A stretch of 29,933 bases of DNA from BMS3B sp964501105. GTDB lineage: Archaea > Hydrothermarchaeota > Hydrothermarchaeia > Hydrothermarchaeales > BMS3B. The position numbers and the translations under genes are program-made. The stretch spans positions 1-29,933 of the forward strand of contig CAZCRG010000009.1 of the NCBI GenBank assembly GCA_964501105.1, in the 5' to 3' direction. Positions 14,437 to 22,438 of this stretch are shown here, piece by piece. The notes under the pieces were generated by a model. That model was not told where the DNA came from. It ran no database searches and saw only the letters and a list, made by a program, of their open reading frames with translations. The first letter of the stretch is position 1; each line of letters begins with the position of its first letter.

Positions 14437-15639
14437 ATGGGCAGAGTAAAGCTGGAGTACTGGCAGTGGTTTGTTATTGTTTCCCTCTTAGCTACTGCAT
14501 ATACAGTGGTAAAGGGGGAGATCTCAAAAGGAGAGACTGTTCTTTTTGTTCTTATACTTCTCTGGTTTACTCTCCTTCAGGCTCTGGAGAAGAGCAAAAT
14601 ACAGGCTGAAAGGCATGCTATCTTCCTTCTTATAAGGACTGAGAAGGGAAAAGGGTTCATTGAAAGACTTGCTAAATATAAAAGATTCTGGAAAGTTACA
14701 GGCAATTTCATGGTCATAGTGGGAATCCTTGGTATGTTCTTCATGCTCTTCAGCCTTATAAATGCCATTTATCTCACCTACTTTAAGAGCATCCCCGCAA
14801 TGGAAACAAAACTTCTCATCCCGGGCTATACAATTCCTCTCTGGCATGGAATCTTTGCCTTTATCACTGTAGCTCTTGTTCATGAATTTTCCCATGGAAT
14901 TCTTGCAAGAGCCGAGGATGTGCCAATTAAAAGCCTTGGCGTATTCTTTGCCCTTGCCCTGCCTCTTGGTGCCTTTGTGGAACCTGAAGAAGAAAGCTTC
15001 AAGAAAAAACCCTGGCTTTCCCAGATGCGCATCTATTCTGCCGGCTCCTTTGCCAATCTCTTACTTGCCTTCCTTGTGAGCCTTATACTCTTACCCCTGG
15101 CTCTGAACTTCTTCTTTGAAAGCGAGGGCGTGCAGGTAATAAATGTGGTAAAGGACTCGCCAGCCTATGGAGTTCTCGAGAAAGGCGACATAATCAAAGA
15201 AATAAAGGGAAAAGCTGTGAACAACTTCGAGGACTTTTATGATGCCATAAAAGACCTCAAGCCCAGAGAGAAAATAGAAATAGTCACAGAAAAGGGGAGC
15301 TACACACTAACTCTGGCTGCAAGAGAGGATGACCCGGAGAGGGGATTTATTGGCATTGAAACCTTCCTGCCTGTGAAGGAAGAAGCCTTTTCCCTCTTAG
15401 GTTTCATGCCTCTTGCATTAATCAGCCTGATGAAGTGGGTTATGTTTCTCAATTTTATTGTAGGTCTTGTCAATCTCCTGCCCATACACCTGGGGGTTGC
15501 TGCCACAGATGGACACCACATCTTCAAGCTTACACTTAGCAGAGTTATAGGAAGTGTAAAGGCCGAGGAGCTTTCTTCTGCTGTTTCAATTTTAATCGGC
15601 CTGGTTATACTCTTCAACCTAATAAAACCACCACTATAG
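14437..15639 (+). CDS. Site-2-type intramembrane zinc metalloprotease with PDZ domain
   Basis: 400 aa polytopic membrane protein of peptidase family M50. The zinc motif HEFSH (His149, Glu150, His153) lies in a transmembrane helix. The third-ligand region reads NLLPIHLGVAATDGH (Asp358), a variant of the usual NxxPxPxLDG. Between them residues about 230-295 form a PDZ domain (VQVINVVKDSPAYGVLEKGDIIKEI). About seven hydrophobic helices are visible. Such proteases release transcription regulators or clear membrane-protein remnants. The ATG follows AAGGTAA, and the next gene begins 10 bases after the stop, so both membrane proteins are likely co-transcribed. The target is unknown. Confidence 0.92.
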   Translation: MGRVKLEYWQWFVIVSLLATAYTVVKGEISKGETVLFVLILLWFTLLQALEKSKIQAERHAIFLLIRTEKGKGFIERLAKYKRFWKVTGNFMVIVGILGMFFMLFSLINAIYLTYFKSIPAMETKLLIPGYTIPLWHGIFAFITVALVHEFSHGILARAEDVPIKSLGVFFALALPLGAFVEPEEESFKKKPWLSQMRIYSAGSFANLLLAFLVSLILLPLALNFFFESEGVQVINVVKDSPAYGVLEKGDIIKEIKGKAVNNFEDFYDAIKDLKPREKIEIVTEKGSYTLTLAAREDDPERGFIGIETFLPVKEEAFSLLGFMPLALISLMKWVMFLNFIVGLVNLLPIHLGVAATDGHHIFKLTLSRVIGSVKAEELSSAVSILIGLVILFNLIKPPL

Positions 15640-15649
15640 AGGTGAGATT

Positions 15650-16270
15650 TTGGACTTAGAGACAAGAAGACAGTTCATACACATGTCAGGGTTTATTACG
15701 CCCTTCTATCTTCTGGCAGTGAAAAGCTACTTTGGCAACTTAGCACCAGTTTTTCTCCTATGTATTATGCTGGGCATTGGCTACTCTGTAGCTTTTCTCT
15801 ATTCAAAAGGCGTTAGAGTACCTTTCTTCTCCCAGCTCATAGATATGGCTGAAAGGGAGAACTCAAGAGCAACCCCCGGCAAGGGCACCTTCAGATTTTT
15901 TACAGGCGTACTTCTCGCCTATATTGTTGTACTCCTTATGAATAAGCCCTACTACCTCTTTGCAAGTTCAATTCTTGTTCTCGCTTTGGGTGACTCCGCC
16001 TCAACACTGGCGGGTGTAAAAATTGGCAGGAGGAAGATACCCTACAATAGAGATAAGAGTATTGAGGGTGCTCTTGCAGGCTTTTCTATTGCTTTTATAG
16101 GAATTTTTCTGACTATGGGCCTTTTTTTTGGAGTCTCTCCCGGGGATGCAGCTCTAATATCAATTACTGCTTCTTTTACTGGAATGCTTATTGAGAGTCT
16201 TCCATTACCCATTGACGATAATCTCACTATTCCAGTCTCATCTATTCTTGTTCTGAGTTTTTTGTTTTGA
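15650..16270 (+). CDS. SEC59/VTE5-type lipid kinase, membrane protein
   Basis: 206 aa, mostly hydrophobic (six to seven helices). Family motifs: RRQFIHMSGF at the N terminus, NSRATPGKGTFRFFTG, and LALGDSASTLAGVKIGRRKIPYNRDKSIEGALAG, the nucleotide-handling core of dolichol kinase, phytol kinase and CTP-dependent diacylglycerol kinase relatives. In archaea members probably phosphorylate polyprenols or related isoprenoid lipids with CTP, feeding glycosylation carriers or lipid recycling; the exact substrate is not shown. The TTG start is chosen because GAGGTGAG (15639-15646) stands 4 bases before it and the family's first conserved Arg pair follows at once. It lies 10 bases after the site-2 protease gene. 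Confidence 0.88.
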   Translation: MDLETRRQFIHMSGFITPFYLLAVKSYFGNLAPVFLLCIMLGIGYSVAFLYSKGVRVPFFSQLIDMAERENSRATPGKGTFRFFTGVLLAYIVVLLMNKPYYLFASSILVLALGDSASTLAGVKIGRRKIPYNRDKSIEGALAGFSIAFIGIFLTMGLFFGVSPGDAALISITASFTGMLIESLPLPIDDNLTIPVSSILVLSFLF

Positions 16271-16325
16271 GTTGCTATTTGTTTAACCCAGAGAAACAGC
16301 AAACGTCACAAGATTTATAGTAGTG

Positions 16326-16354
16326 AAATATATAACTCCTTTACTCTATATTTA
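16326..16354 (+). promoter_or_regulatory. Two candidate TATA boxes of mgtE
   Basis: AAATATATAA at 16326-16335 and CTATATTTA at 16346-16354. The first would start RNA near 16357, including the GAGGAG site at 16359-16364. The second would start RNA near 16378, excluding it. Which is used decides whether mgtE has a ribosome site. Confidence 0.4.
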
Positions 16355-16391
16355 ATTAGAGGAGAGGATTACTATAGTCCTGAACAGTGAC

Positions 16392-17726
16392 GTGACTGAA
16401 AAGCTTAGAGAGCTTCTGAAGGAAAGGAAGTGGAAAGAATTCCAGAGAGAGGTTAGAGAACTCCATCCCTTTGACCTTGGCGAATTTGTTCAGAATCTCG
16501 GAGAGGACGAGAGAAGAGAAGTCCTGACTATGCTTGAGCCCAGATTCGTGGCTGAGTTTCTTCCACAGTTAAAAGATGAATTTCAGGCTGAATTACTTGA
16601 ACTTTTAACTCCAAGGGCAGCCGCAGAACTACTTCTTGGTATTCAGCCCGATGAAGCAGTGGATATCCTAAAACTCCTCAGTCCAGAAAAGAGACAGAGC
16701 ATTATAAAATATCTCCCAAGAGAGGTCCAGAAAGATATAAAGCTTCTTCTTCCCCATCCAGCAGATACCGCTGGAGGGTTGATGACTACCAAGGTTCTCG
16801 CCCTTCCCAAGGATATGAGTGTAAGCGAGGCTGTCAGTTTCATAAGAAAGAATGCTGACAAATTCGAGACAATATATTACCTTTATGTGGTTGACAGAGA
16901 TGGAAAGCTTGTTGGCGTGCTTTCTCTACGTGACCTGGTACTTGCTCCCGAGGACAAGAAGCTTGAGGAGGTAATGGAGGAGAATGTAATTAAAGTCACA
17001 CCTGATATGGATCAGGAAGAAGTTGCCAAAATTGTGGCAGACTACGACTTGGCTGCCGTGCCCGTTGTGGATAAAGAAGGTAAATTAGCCGGTCTGGTAA
17101 CTGTAGATGATGTAGTGGATGTAATTGAGGAAGAGATAGTCGAGGATATGGGACAGCTGGCAGGTACTGGTGTTAAGGTTGACTGGCTTGTGGATGCTCC
17201 TGCCAAGGAAGTCATAAAGGCAAGATTGCCCTGGCTCTTTGTTGCTCTAATTGGAGATGGGCTTCTGGCAGCAACTATCCTGAAGCGCTTTGAAGAAACT
17301 CTCGCCTCTGTTGTGGCACTATCTCTCTTTGTTCCAGTTATAATGACTATGGGAGGTAATGTGGGGCTTCAAACCTCCACCATTTTTATAAGAGGTCTCG
17401 CCACAAGAGAAATAAGTGGAAGGATGAAGTATTTGATGAGGGAGGTAAAAATTGGATTTTCTATGGCTTTAATAGCGGGCACAATGGTTGCTCTTTTCTC
17501 TCTATTGGTGGTTGATAAACCTGTGATTGGACTTATTGTGGGTATTGCCATGCTCTGTGCCATGAGCCTGGCAAGTTTTATGGGCGTGGTAATTCCCTGG
17601 CTTTTTGAAAAACTTGGCGTTGACCCTGCTATAGCAAGTGGACCCTTTATGACCACAACTCAGGATATCACAAGCCTTGTGGTTTATTTTTCCCTGGCCT
17701 CTCTTCTCTTACAGTATATGAGCTAA
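16392..17726 (+). CDS. mgtE: MgtE magnesium transporter
   Basis: 444 aa from the GTG. Order: cytosolic superhelical N domain (about 1-125), two CBS domains (about 137-195 and 200-255) that sense cytosolic Mg, a plug helix, and five transmembrane helices (about 278-444) with the pore signature MGGNVGLQ (320-327). The protein is a homodimeric Mg channel in the cytoplasmic membrane, closed by Mg bound between the N and CBS domains. The start is uncertain. GAGGAGAGG at 16359-16367 is 25 bases before the GTG, too far to help it, whereas an in-frame ATT at 16368 directly after it would add eight residues (ITIVLNSD). No in-frame ATG or TTG is available. No riboswitch was recognised upstream. Confidence 0.94.
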   Translation: MTEKLRELLKERKWKEFQREVRELHPFDLGEFVQNLGEDERREVLTMLEPRFVAEFLPQLKDEFQAELLELLTPRAAAELLLGIQPDEAVDILKLLSPEKRQSIIKYLPREVQKDIKLLLPHPADTAGGLMTTKVLALPKDMSVSEAVSFIRKNADKFETIYYLYVVDRDGKLVGVLSLRDLVLAPEDKKLEEVMEENVIKVTPDMDQEEVAKIVADYDLAAVPVVDKEGKLAGLVTVDDVVDVIEEEIVEDMGQLAGTGVKVDWLVDAPAKEVIKARLPWLFVALIGDGLLAATILKRFEETLASVVALSLFVPVIMTMGGNVGLQTSTIFIRGLATREISGRMKYLMREVKIGFSMALIAGTMVALFSLLVVDKPVIGLIVGIAMLCAMSLASFMGVVIPWLFEKLGVDPAIASGPFMTTTQDITSLVVYFSLASLLLQYMS

Positions 17727-17804
17727 GTGAAGTCCAGAAAGTAGGGAAGGCTATTTTTGATAGAAGGCTTGAGATCCTGGAAAGTATAATGGAAAAAATA
17801 TTGA

Positions 17805-17878
17805 AGCCCCCGGCGGGATTTGAACCCGCGACCTGCTGATTACAAGTCAGCCGCTCTGGCCAGCTGAGCTACGGAGGC
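17805..17878 (-). tRNA. tRNA-Thr (TGT)
   Basis: On the minus strand the acceptor GCCTCCG (from 17878) pairs with CGGGGGC (17812-17806) including one U-G pair; the discriminator at 17805 is U73, the archaeal threonine identity base. The anticodon stem GCTGA/TCAGC holds loop CTTGTAA, anticodon TGT at 17844-17842. The T arm is CGCGG/CCGCC-like with loop TTCAAAT. No intron and no encoded CCA. Confidence 0.95.
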
Positions 17879-17883
17879 GTGGG

Positions 17884-17895
17884 TATAATTTAAAA
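17884..17895 (+). promoter_or_regulatory. TATA box of the DUF1284-fdhD-ubiD operon
   Basis: TATAATTTAAAA is centred about 28 bases before the ATG at 17918, consistent with a leaderless mRNA. It sits only a few bases from the 5' end of the divergent tRNA-Thr. Confidence 0.45.
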
Positions 17896-17917
17896 GGTTA
17901 CTATACTAATTAGGTAT

Positions 17918-18319
17918 ATGCCCAAGCTGAGAGGTCATCACCTTCTCTGCCTTCATTTCTTCAAAGGTGAAGGCTACGATAAAAACTTCGTTGATAACCT
18001 CAGAAAAGTTTTGGAAAGAACGGGTATAGAGGAAGTTGATATTGTAGAGGGTGGCGATGAAGTTTGCAGAGCCTGCTCCTATTTCAAAGATAATCTCTGC
18101 CACTACAACAACAGGCCTAATGAGTATGAAATCAAAGCCCTCGACACTTTAGCTCTTGAGCTTTTAAATCTTAAAGCTGGTGAAAGAATAAGCTGGAGTG
18201 AGATAAAATCAAGGCTTCCCGAAGTGTTCAGAAACTGGAAAGAGGGAGCCTGCTTTGAATGCCATTGGCTGGAGGTATGCAAAAGCACAGAACTGTGGAG
18301 AGAGCTCAATGAAGGTTAA
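17918..18319 (+). CDS. DUF1284 cysteine-rich protein, probable Fe-S binder
   Basis: 133 aa. It starts with the DUF1284 signature LRGHHLLCLHFFKGEGY and has seven Cys (11, 50, 53, 61, 112, 115, 121). CRAC (50-53) with C61, and CFEC (112-115) with C121, are consistent with one or two Fe-S clusters or zinc sites. The family is widespread in archaea and anaerobes without an assigned reaction. It overlaps fdhD by 11 bases and so is probably made together with it, hinting at a link to sulfur or Fe-S chemistry. Cytoplasmic; first gene of the operon, likely leaderless. Confidence 0.88.
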   Translation: MPKLRGHHLLCLHFFKGEGYDKNFVDNLRKVLERTGIEEVDIVEGGDEVCRACSYFKDNLCHYNNRPNEYEIKALDTLALELLNLKAGERISWSEIKSRLPEVFRNWKEGACFECHWLEVCKSTELWRELNEG

Positions 18320-19034
18320 AGTTAGAGCTTACCGCAATGGCGAGAATATAGAAGATGAAGTAGCCCTTGAGAAGGATTTAAAGCTGGTTGTTAACGGCTC
18401 AACAGTGGCAACAATAAAGCTTTCCCCCGGCTATGAGAAGGAATTTGCTCTGGGCTACTGCCTCGGTGAGGGCTTTATCTCCAGCCTCTGCGATGTAAAG
18501 AAAATTAAGGTTAATGATGACTCTATTCAGGTCGAGGTGGAAGAGTTCAAGGCTGAAAAGGAGCGCTATATCTCCAGTGAATGCATCTCGGGCTGGAGAA
18601 CAAGAGTAAAGAGAGGGGTGAAAGTTGAGAGCAATTTAAGGGTTAAGGCTAGTGAAATAATAGAAAAGATGAAGGAAATGCAGAGAAATAGTGAAATCTG
18701 GAAAACAACAGGAGGAGTGCACACTTCAGCCCTAATTATAGACAAGGAAGTTATTCTTGTTGAGGATGTGAGCAGACATGTTACAATAGACAAGCTTCTT
18801 GGCCTGGGGTTGAAAAAGGATGTTGACTTTTCAGGGAGCTATATTCTCACCTCAGGTAGAATCCCGGGAGATATGGTGGCAAAGATTGCAAGAGCTGGGA
18901 TACCTCTTGCTGCAACAAGAACTGCAGTGCTCTATTCAGGGATTCTGGCTGCTGAGAAGACTGGTGTCACCCTTGTGGGCTTTGTCAGGGGAGGGAAAAT
19001 GAATATCTACACCCACGGAGAAAGAGTAATCTGA
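18309..19034 (+). CDS. fdhD: FdhD, sulfurtransferase for molybdenum enzymes
   Basis: 241 aa from ATG at 18309. A longer frame opening at 18255 is rejected because family homology begins at MKVKVRAYRNGE and GGAGAG lies just upstream. Family motifs: LALGYCLGEGFI-like segment (FALGYCLGEGF), SSECISGW with Cys92, WKTTGGVHTSALI, EDVSRHVTIDKLLG and SGRIPGDMVAKIARAGIPL. FdhD passes sulfur from a cysteine desulfurase to the Mo/W-bis-MGD cofactor of formate dehydrogenase. Only one Cys is in the mobile loop, where the E. coli protein has a CxxC pair. It overlaps the DUF1284 gene by 11 bases and precedes ubiD by 9 bases. No formate dehydrogenase gene is in the window. Confidence 0.93.
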   Translation: MKVKVRAYRNGENIEDEVALEKDLKLVVNGSTVATIKLSPGYEKEFALGYCLGEGFISSLCDVKKIKVNDDSIQVEVEEFKAEKERYISSECISGWRTRVKRGVKVESNLRVKASEIIEKMKEMQRNSEIWKTTGGVHTSALIIDKEVILVEDVSRHVTIDKLLGLGLKKDVDFSGSYILTSGRIPGDMVAKIARAGIPLAATRTAVLYSGILAAEKTGVTLVGFVRGGKMNIYTHGERVI

Positions 19035-19043
19035 GGTAGAGTT

Positions 19044-20492
19044 ATGGCTTACAGAGACCTGAGAGAGTTTATTGACCTGCTGGAAGAAAAGGGACTGCTC
19101 AGAAGAGTTAAGGCAGAGGTTGACCCTGAGCTGGAGATTTCTGAGATTGTGGATAGAGTTTCAAAGAGAGGTGGACCTGCTCTTTTCTTTGAAAGGGTTA
19201 AGGGGAGCCAGTTTCCCGTGGTGGCTAACCTATTTGGAAGCTACGAGAGAATGAAGCTTGCCCTTGAAACTGAGAGTTTTGAGAAAATAGGCGAAACCCT
19301 GGCTGAACTTGCCATGCCAAAGGTGCCCAAAAGCCTCTCAGAAAAGCTCGAAAGCCTTGGGAAAATTAAAAAAGCCCTCTCCTTTCCGCCAAAACTTGTG
19401 AAGAAGGCGCCCTGCCAGGAGGTTATTCTGGAGGGTGAAGAGGTTGACCTTCTCAAGTTTCCAATACTGAAAACATGGCCCAAGGATGGAGGAAGATTTA
19501 TAACTTTACCCCTGGTCTTCACCAAGGATCCTGAAACTGGTGAGAGAAATCTTGGCATGTACAGAATGCAGGTTTATGATTCCAGAACCACAGGAATGCA
19601 CTGGCAGATTCACAAGCATGGGGCAGAGCACTACAGGAAGGCCCTGGAGAGGAATGAGAGGCTTGAAGTGGCAGTTGCCATAGGCTCTGACCCTGCGACA
19701 ATATTCTCATCCATAGCACCTTTACCAAAAGGCTTTGATGAGCTTCTTTTTGCAGGCTTCCTCAGGGGTAAGGGTGTTGAGCTGGTGAAGTGCAGAACAG
19801 TTGACCTCGAGGTGCCTGCCAATGCTGAGATTGTGCTTGAAGGCTATGTTAAACCTAGTGAGTTAAGAGTAGAAGGTCCCTTTGGCGACCACACAGGCTT
19901 TTACTCGCCTGCAGAACCCTTCCCGGTCTTTCACATCACCTGTATTACTCACAGAAGAGATGCCCTGTACCCTGCCACAGTTGTGGGAAAGCCACCAATG
20001 GAGGATGCCTACTTCGGCAAGGCTGTGGAGAGAATCTTCCTCCCTCTGATAAAAATGCAGCTCCCGGAGATAGTGGATATCAATCTCCCAGTTGAATCCG
20101 CCTTTCACAACCTGGCTATAGTTTCAATAAACAAGAGCTACCCAGGGCATGCAAGAAAGGTAATGTTTGCCCTCTGGGGCCTCGGGCAGATGATGTTCAC
20201 AAAGGCTGTTGTTGTGGTTGATAGTGACATAGATGTTCAGAATCTCAGCGAAGTGCTCTGGGCAGCCTCTGCCAACGTCGACCCTGCAAGGGATATCTTT
20301 GTGGTTTCAGGCACTCCAACTGATAGCCTCGACCATGCCCCTGCCATGACAAATCTGGGCTCAAAAATAGGCATAGATGCAACAAGAAAGCTCAAAGAAG
20401 AGGGGTATCCAAGGGAATGGCCTGAAGCCATAGAGATGAGCCAGGAAATTAAAGCTCTCGTGGATAAAAGATGGGAGGAGTATGGCATATAG
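19044..20492 (+). CDS. ubiD: UbiD-family prenyl-FMN decarboxylase
   Basis: 482 aa, full length for the family. Conserved parts: RDLREFIDLLEEKG at the start, RNLGMYRMQVYD (168-179) and HWQIHKHG (186-193) of the prFMN/metal site, IVLEGYVKPSELRVEGPFGDHTGFY (Glu266, Glu277, Asp282 region) with the acidic catalytic set, and NVDPARDIFVVSG near the C terminus. In archaea a UbiD homologue decarboxylates trans-anhydromevalonate 5-phosphate in the archaeal mevalonate pathway, a likely role here; aromatic-acid decarboxylation is the alternative. A UbiX flavin prenyltransferase is required but not encoded nearby. It is last in the DUF1284-fdhD-ubiD operon and its stop abuts the convergent iscS-like stop. 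Confidence 0.93.
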   Translation: MAYRDLREFIDLLEEKGLLRRVKAEVDPELEISEIVDRVSKRGGPALFFERVKGSQFPVVANLFGSYERMKLALETESFEKIGETLAELAMPKVPKSLSEKLESLGKIKKALSFPPKLVKKAPCQEVILEGEEVDLLKFPILKTWPKDGGRFITLPLVFTKDPETGERNLGMYRMQVYDSRTTGMHWQIHKHGAEHYRKALERNERLEVAVAIGSDPATIFSSIAPLPKGFDELLFAGFLRGKGVELVKCRTVDLEVPANAEIVLEGYVKPSELRVEGPFGDHTGFYSPAEPFPVFHITCITHRRDALYPATVVGKPPMEDAYFGKAVERIFLPLIKMQLPEIVDINLPVESAFHNLAIVSINKSYPGHARKVMFALWGLGQMMFTKAVVVVDSDIDVQNLSEVLWAASANVDPARDIFVVSGTPTDSLDHAPAMTNLGSKIGIDATRKLKEEGYPREWPEAIEMSQEIKALVDKRWEEYGI

Positions 20493-21644
20493 TTAACTGT
20501 AAAATGGCGAAATTTTTCTGAGCTTTTCTACAGCAATATAGAATCTGTCCTGAGCGTACTCAATCTCTCTCCTTGTGTTAATTCTTCCAAGGGTGAAAAC
20601 TGCTGAGCTCTGAGCTCTTCTTGCAGGGTAGCCCATGGCAATAAGCACTGGCGAAGCTCTGAGCACCTGAGATATACAGGCAGTGCCGTTGCCAATATAA
20701 ATACCCTCAAAGCTGAGAGCCTGCATAAGAGCCTCGCCATCTATATAATCAACTATAAAGCTGGCATGATTTGGAAGCCTTTTCTCATGGTGTCCAGTAA
20801 GTTCAGTATCCTCAATCTCAAGAACCCCCTCAATAAGCATATCCCTGAGCCATCTCACCCTTTCAGCCTCTTTGAGACCCTCCTTTGCAAGCTCGCAGGC
20901 CTTTCCAAAGCCAACAACTGCTGGCACATTCTCAGTCCCCCCTCTAAGCCCATCTTCCTGAATTCCAGAGTATATCAGAGGTACAATCCTCAAACCTTCC
21001 CTGAGATACAAAGCACCGGCACCTTTGGGGCCATAAATTGTATGAGAGGAAATACTTAAAGCATCAACGCCCAGCTCCTTCACATCTATATCTACATTTC
21101 CTGCTGCAGCCACAGCATCGGCATGCACAAGAGCGCCTTTTTCATGGGCAATCTCCACAATCTCCTTCAGAGGCTGAAGAGTACCAACTTCATAGTTGGC
21201 AAGCATTATAGAAATAAGCACAGTAGCATTACCAGTGCTCTTCTCAATCTGATTTAAATCCACCTCACCCTGCTTGTTAACTCCCACAAAGGAGACAACA
21301 AAACCCTGCTTCTGGAGCCAGCGGAGAGAATTGAGAGTTGAATGGTGCTCTATAAGGCTTGAAATCAGATGTTTCCCTCTTGTTTTATTTGCATGGGCAA
21401 GGCCGTGAATAGCAAGATTATTTGCTTCTGCCCCTGAGGAGGTAAAGATAATCTCCCGAGGCTCTGCATTTATAAGTTCTGCAACTCTCTCCCTTGCTTT
21501 TTCAACAGCCTCTTTTGCCTCAAAACCCATATCATAGGGCCTTGATGGATTTCCAAAACTATTTTCAAGATAGGGCTGCATCTCATTGAGCACTTCTCTT
21601 GCTACTGGCGTTGTTGCCATGTGGTCAAGATATACTCTCAGCAT
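20493..21644 (-). CDS. iscS: IscS/NifS-like protein lacking the PLP lysine
   Basis: 383 aa, clearly of the class V cysteine desulfurase family (VYLDHMATTP, NSFGNPS, GLRGGTENVPAVVGFGKA, catalytic-loop GTACISQ with Cys323). The position of the Schiff-base lysine reads SSHTIYGPKG: Thr202 replaces Lys (codon ACA). Other PLP contacts also differ: DAVA at 176-179 instead of DAxQ, and SGAEAN at 70-75 instead of SGATE. The protein therefore probably cannot bind PLP covalently or act as a desulfurase. The mobile-loop Cys323 is kept, consistent with a cluster-ligand or sulfur-acceptor role, as proposed for Archaeoglobus fulgidus IscS. It starts one base after the tusA-like stop, forming a two-gene operon. 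It is complete and free of stops, so a conserved variant rather than a pseudogene. Confidence 0.9.
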   Translation of the reverse strand: MLRVYLDHMATTPVAREVLNEMQPYLENSFGNPSRPYDMGFEAKEAVEKARERVAELINAEPREIIFTSSGAEANNLAIHGLAHANKTRGKHLISSLIEHHSTLNSLRWLQKQGFVVSFVGVNKQGEVDLNQIEKSTGNATVLISIMLANYEVGTLQPLKEIVEIAHEKGALVHADAVAAAGNVDIDVKELGVDALSISSHTIYGPKGAGALYLREGLRIVPLIYSGIQEDGLRGGTENVPAVVGFGKACELAKEGLKEAERVRWLRDMLIEGVLEIEDTELTGHHEKRLPNHASFIVDYIDGEALMQALSFEGIYIGNGTACISQVLRASPVLIAMGYPARRAQSSAVFTLGRINTRREIEYAQDRFYIAVEKLRKISPFYS

Positions 21645-21645
21645 A

Positions 21646-21906
21646 CTAATCGCTTGTCTTCCTTATATAGAATTTGAAAAACTCTCCAGATTCTTCAACT
21701 CCAATAAGCTCATTGCCTGTTTTCTTGCACCACTCAGGGATATCGTTTAGAGAGCCTTCATAATCAGTAATAACCTCAAGAATCTGCCCCTTCTTTAACT
21801 CCTTCATTCTCTCCTCAGTACGCATTAAATGCATGGGGCACATCCTGAAAACCACATCTTCTGTGGCATCTGCTTTTATTCCAGAGACAAACTTTATCTC
21901 ATCCAT
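21646..21906 (-). CDS. tusA: TusA-family sulfur carrier, CPMH variant
   Basis: 86 aa. The TusA/SirA fold is clear: FRMCPMHLMRTEERMKEL (active Cys23), GQILEVITDYEGSLNDIPEWCKKTGNEL, and a final beta strand FFKFYIRK. TusA proteins carry a persulfide on the first Cys and hand it to tRNA-thiolation, Moco or Fe-S pathways. The classical CPxP motif here is CPMH, so the second proline is replaced by His26. A second Cys (Cys60) is in the WCKKTG segment. It is first in an operon with the lysine-less IscS-like gene (one base between stop and start), suggesting the two proteins interact. A TATA box lies about 29 bases upstream. Confidence 0.9.
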   Translation of the reverse strand: MDEIKFVSGIKADATEDVVFRMCPMHLMRTEERMKELKKGQILEVITDYEGSLNDIPEWCKKTGNELIGVEESGEFFKFYIRKTSD

Positions 21907-22438
21907 GTATTTTAATAGATTGTTCTAATGTATTAAAATATTGCCCTGACCCATCTTTAGAGTTCAACAAATTATAACTTTTCAATAGCCTGGGTTGAGA
22001 AAAGTTAACTTTGCAACTTTGACTTCAGACTACTCTATGAGCTCACATCTCTTTTGCCTTTGCAGGCTTTCTCTTTATTTAAAATTGGTGAAATCACAGA
22101 AGAGAAAAGGCACACTGCAGTTTTTTAACTGAGCGCATAGTATATCTGTGATGTTCACAGAGAGTGAATGTTCTATTTGTCACTTTTGAATTGTTATACA
22201 CAATTATAACGGATTATAAAATTTAAAAAAGATAGAGTAGTGGTTCTGCAGGAGTTTAAGAAAGATGGTTAACAGGCATTAAAGGTTCTTCACATTTAGT
22301 ATAGACTATAGGGATTTTTTGTTAATCTGCTGAAGTATAAACCCACAGTAAATGTTTATAGATAATAGGAGGTACAAAGTTACTATAGCACTGAGAGGAA
22401 GTTCCAAATCTTCATCCGTAGGTAAAGTTCTGTTTGGC
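21907..22438. other. Gene-poor AT-rich spacer
   Basis: 532 bases with no convincing gene on either strand. GTATTAAAATA at 21930-21940 is the likely tusA TATA box (minus strand). GTTATA...TATAAC, at about 22193-22210, is a 6-base-arm inverted repeat of unknown role. GGAGGT near 22368-22373 resembles a ribosome site but no start codon follows at a proper distance. The remainder shows only short, stop-broken frames. Confidence 0.6.
21930..21940 (-). promoter_or_regulatory. TATA box of the tusA-iscS operon
   Basis: Plus-strand GTATTAAAATA is centred about 29 bases upstream of the tusA ATG at 21906; expected to give a leaderless transcript. Confidence 0.45.

Noticed and set aside
16271..16391. 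Mg-sensing riboswitch before mgtE
   Set aside because: The leader is too short and AT-rich, with no stable stem set that resembles ykoK or related elements.
18255..18308. N-terminal extension of fdhD to 18255
   Set aside because: It would overlap the DUF1284 gene by 65 bases and adds residues that encode that protein's Cys-rich end in another frame; the ATG at 18309 has a ribosome site and fits the family.
20493..21644. IscS-like gene as a pseudogene
   Set aside because: The frame is intact over 383 codons, the loop Cys is kept, and the lysine loss is matched by other coordinated changes at PLP contacts, which suggests a maintained variant.
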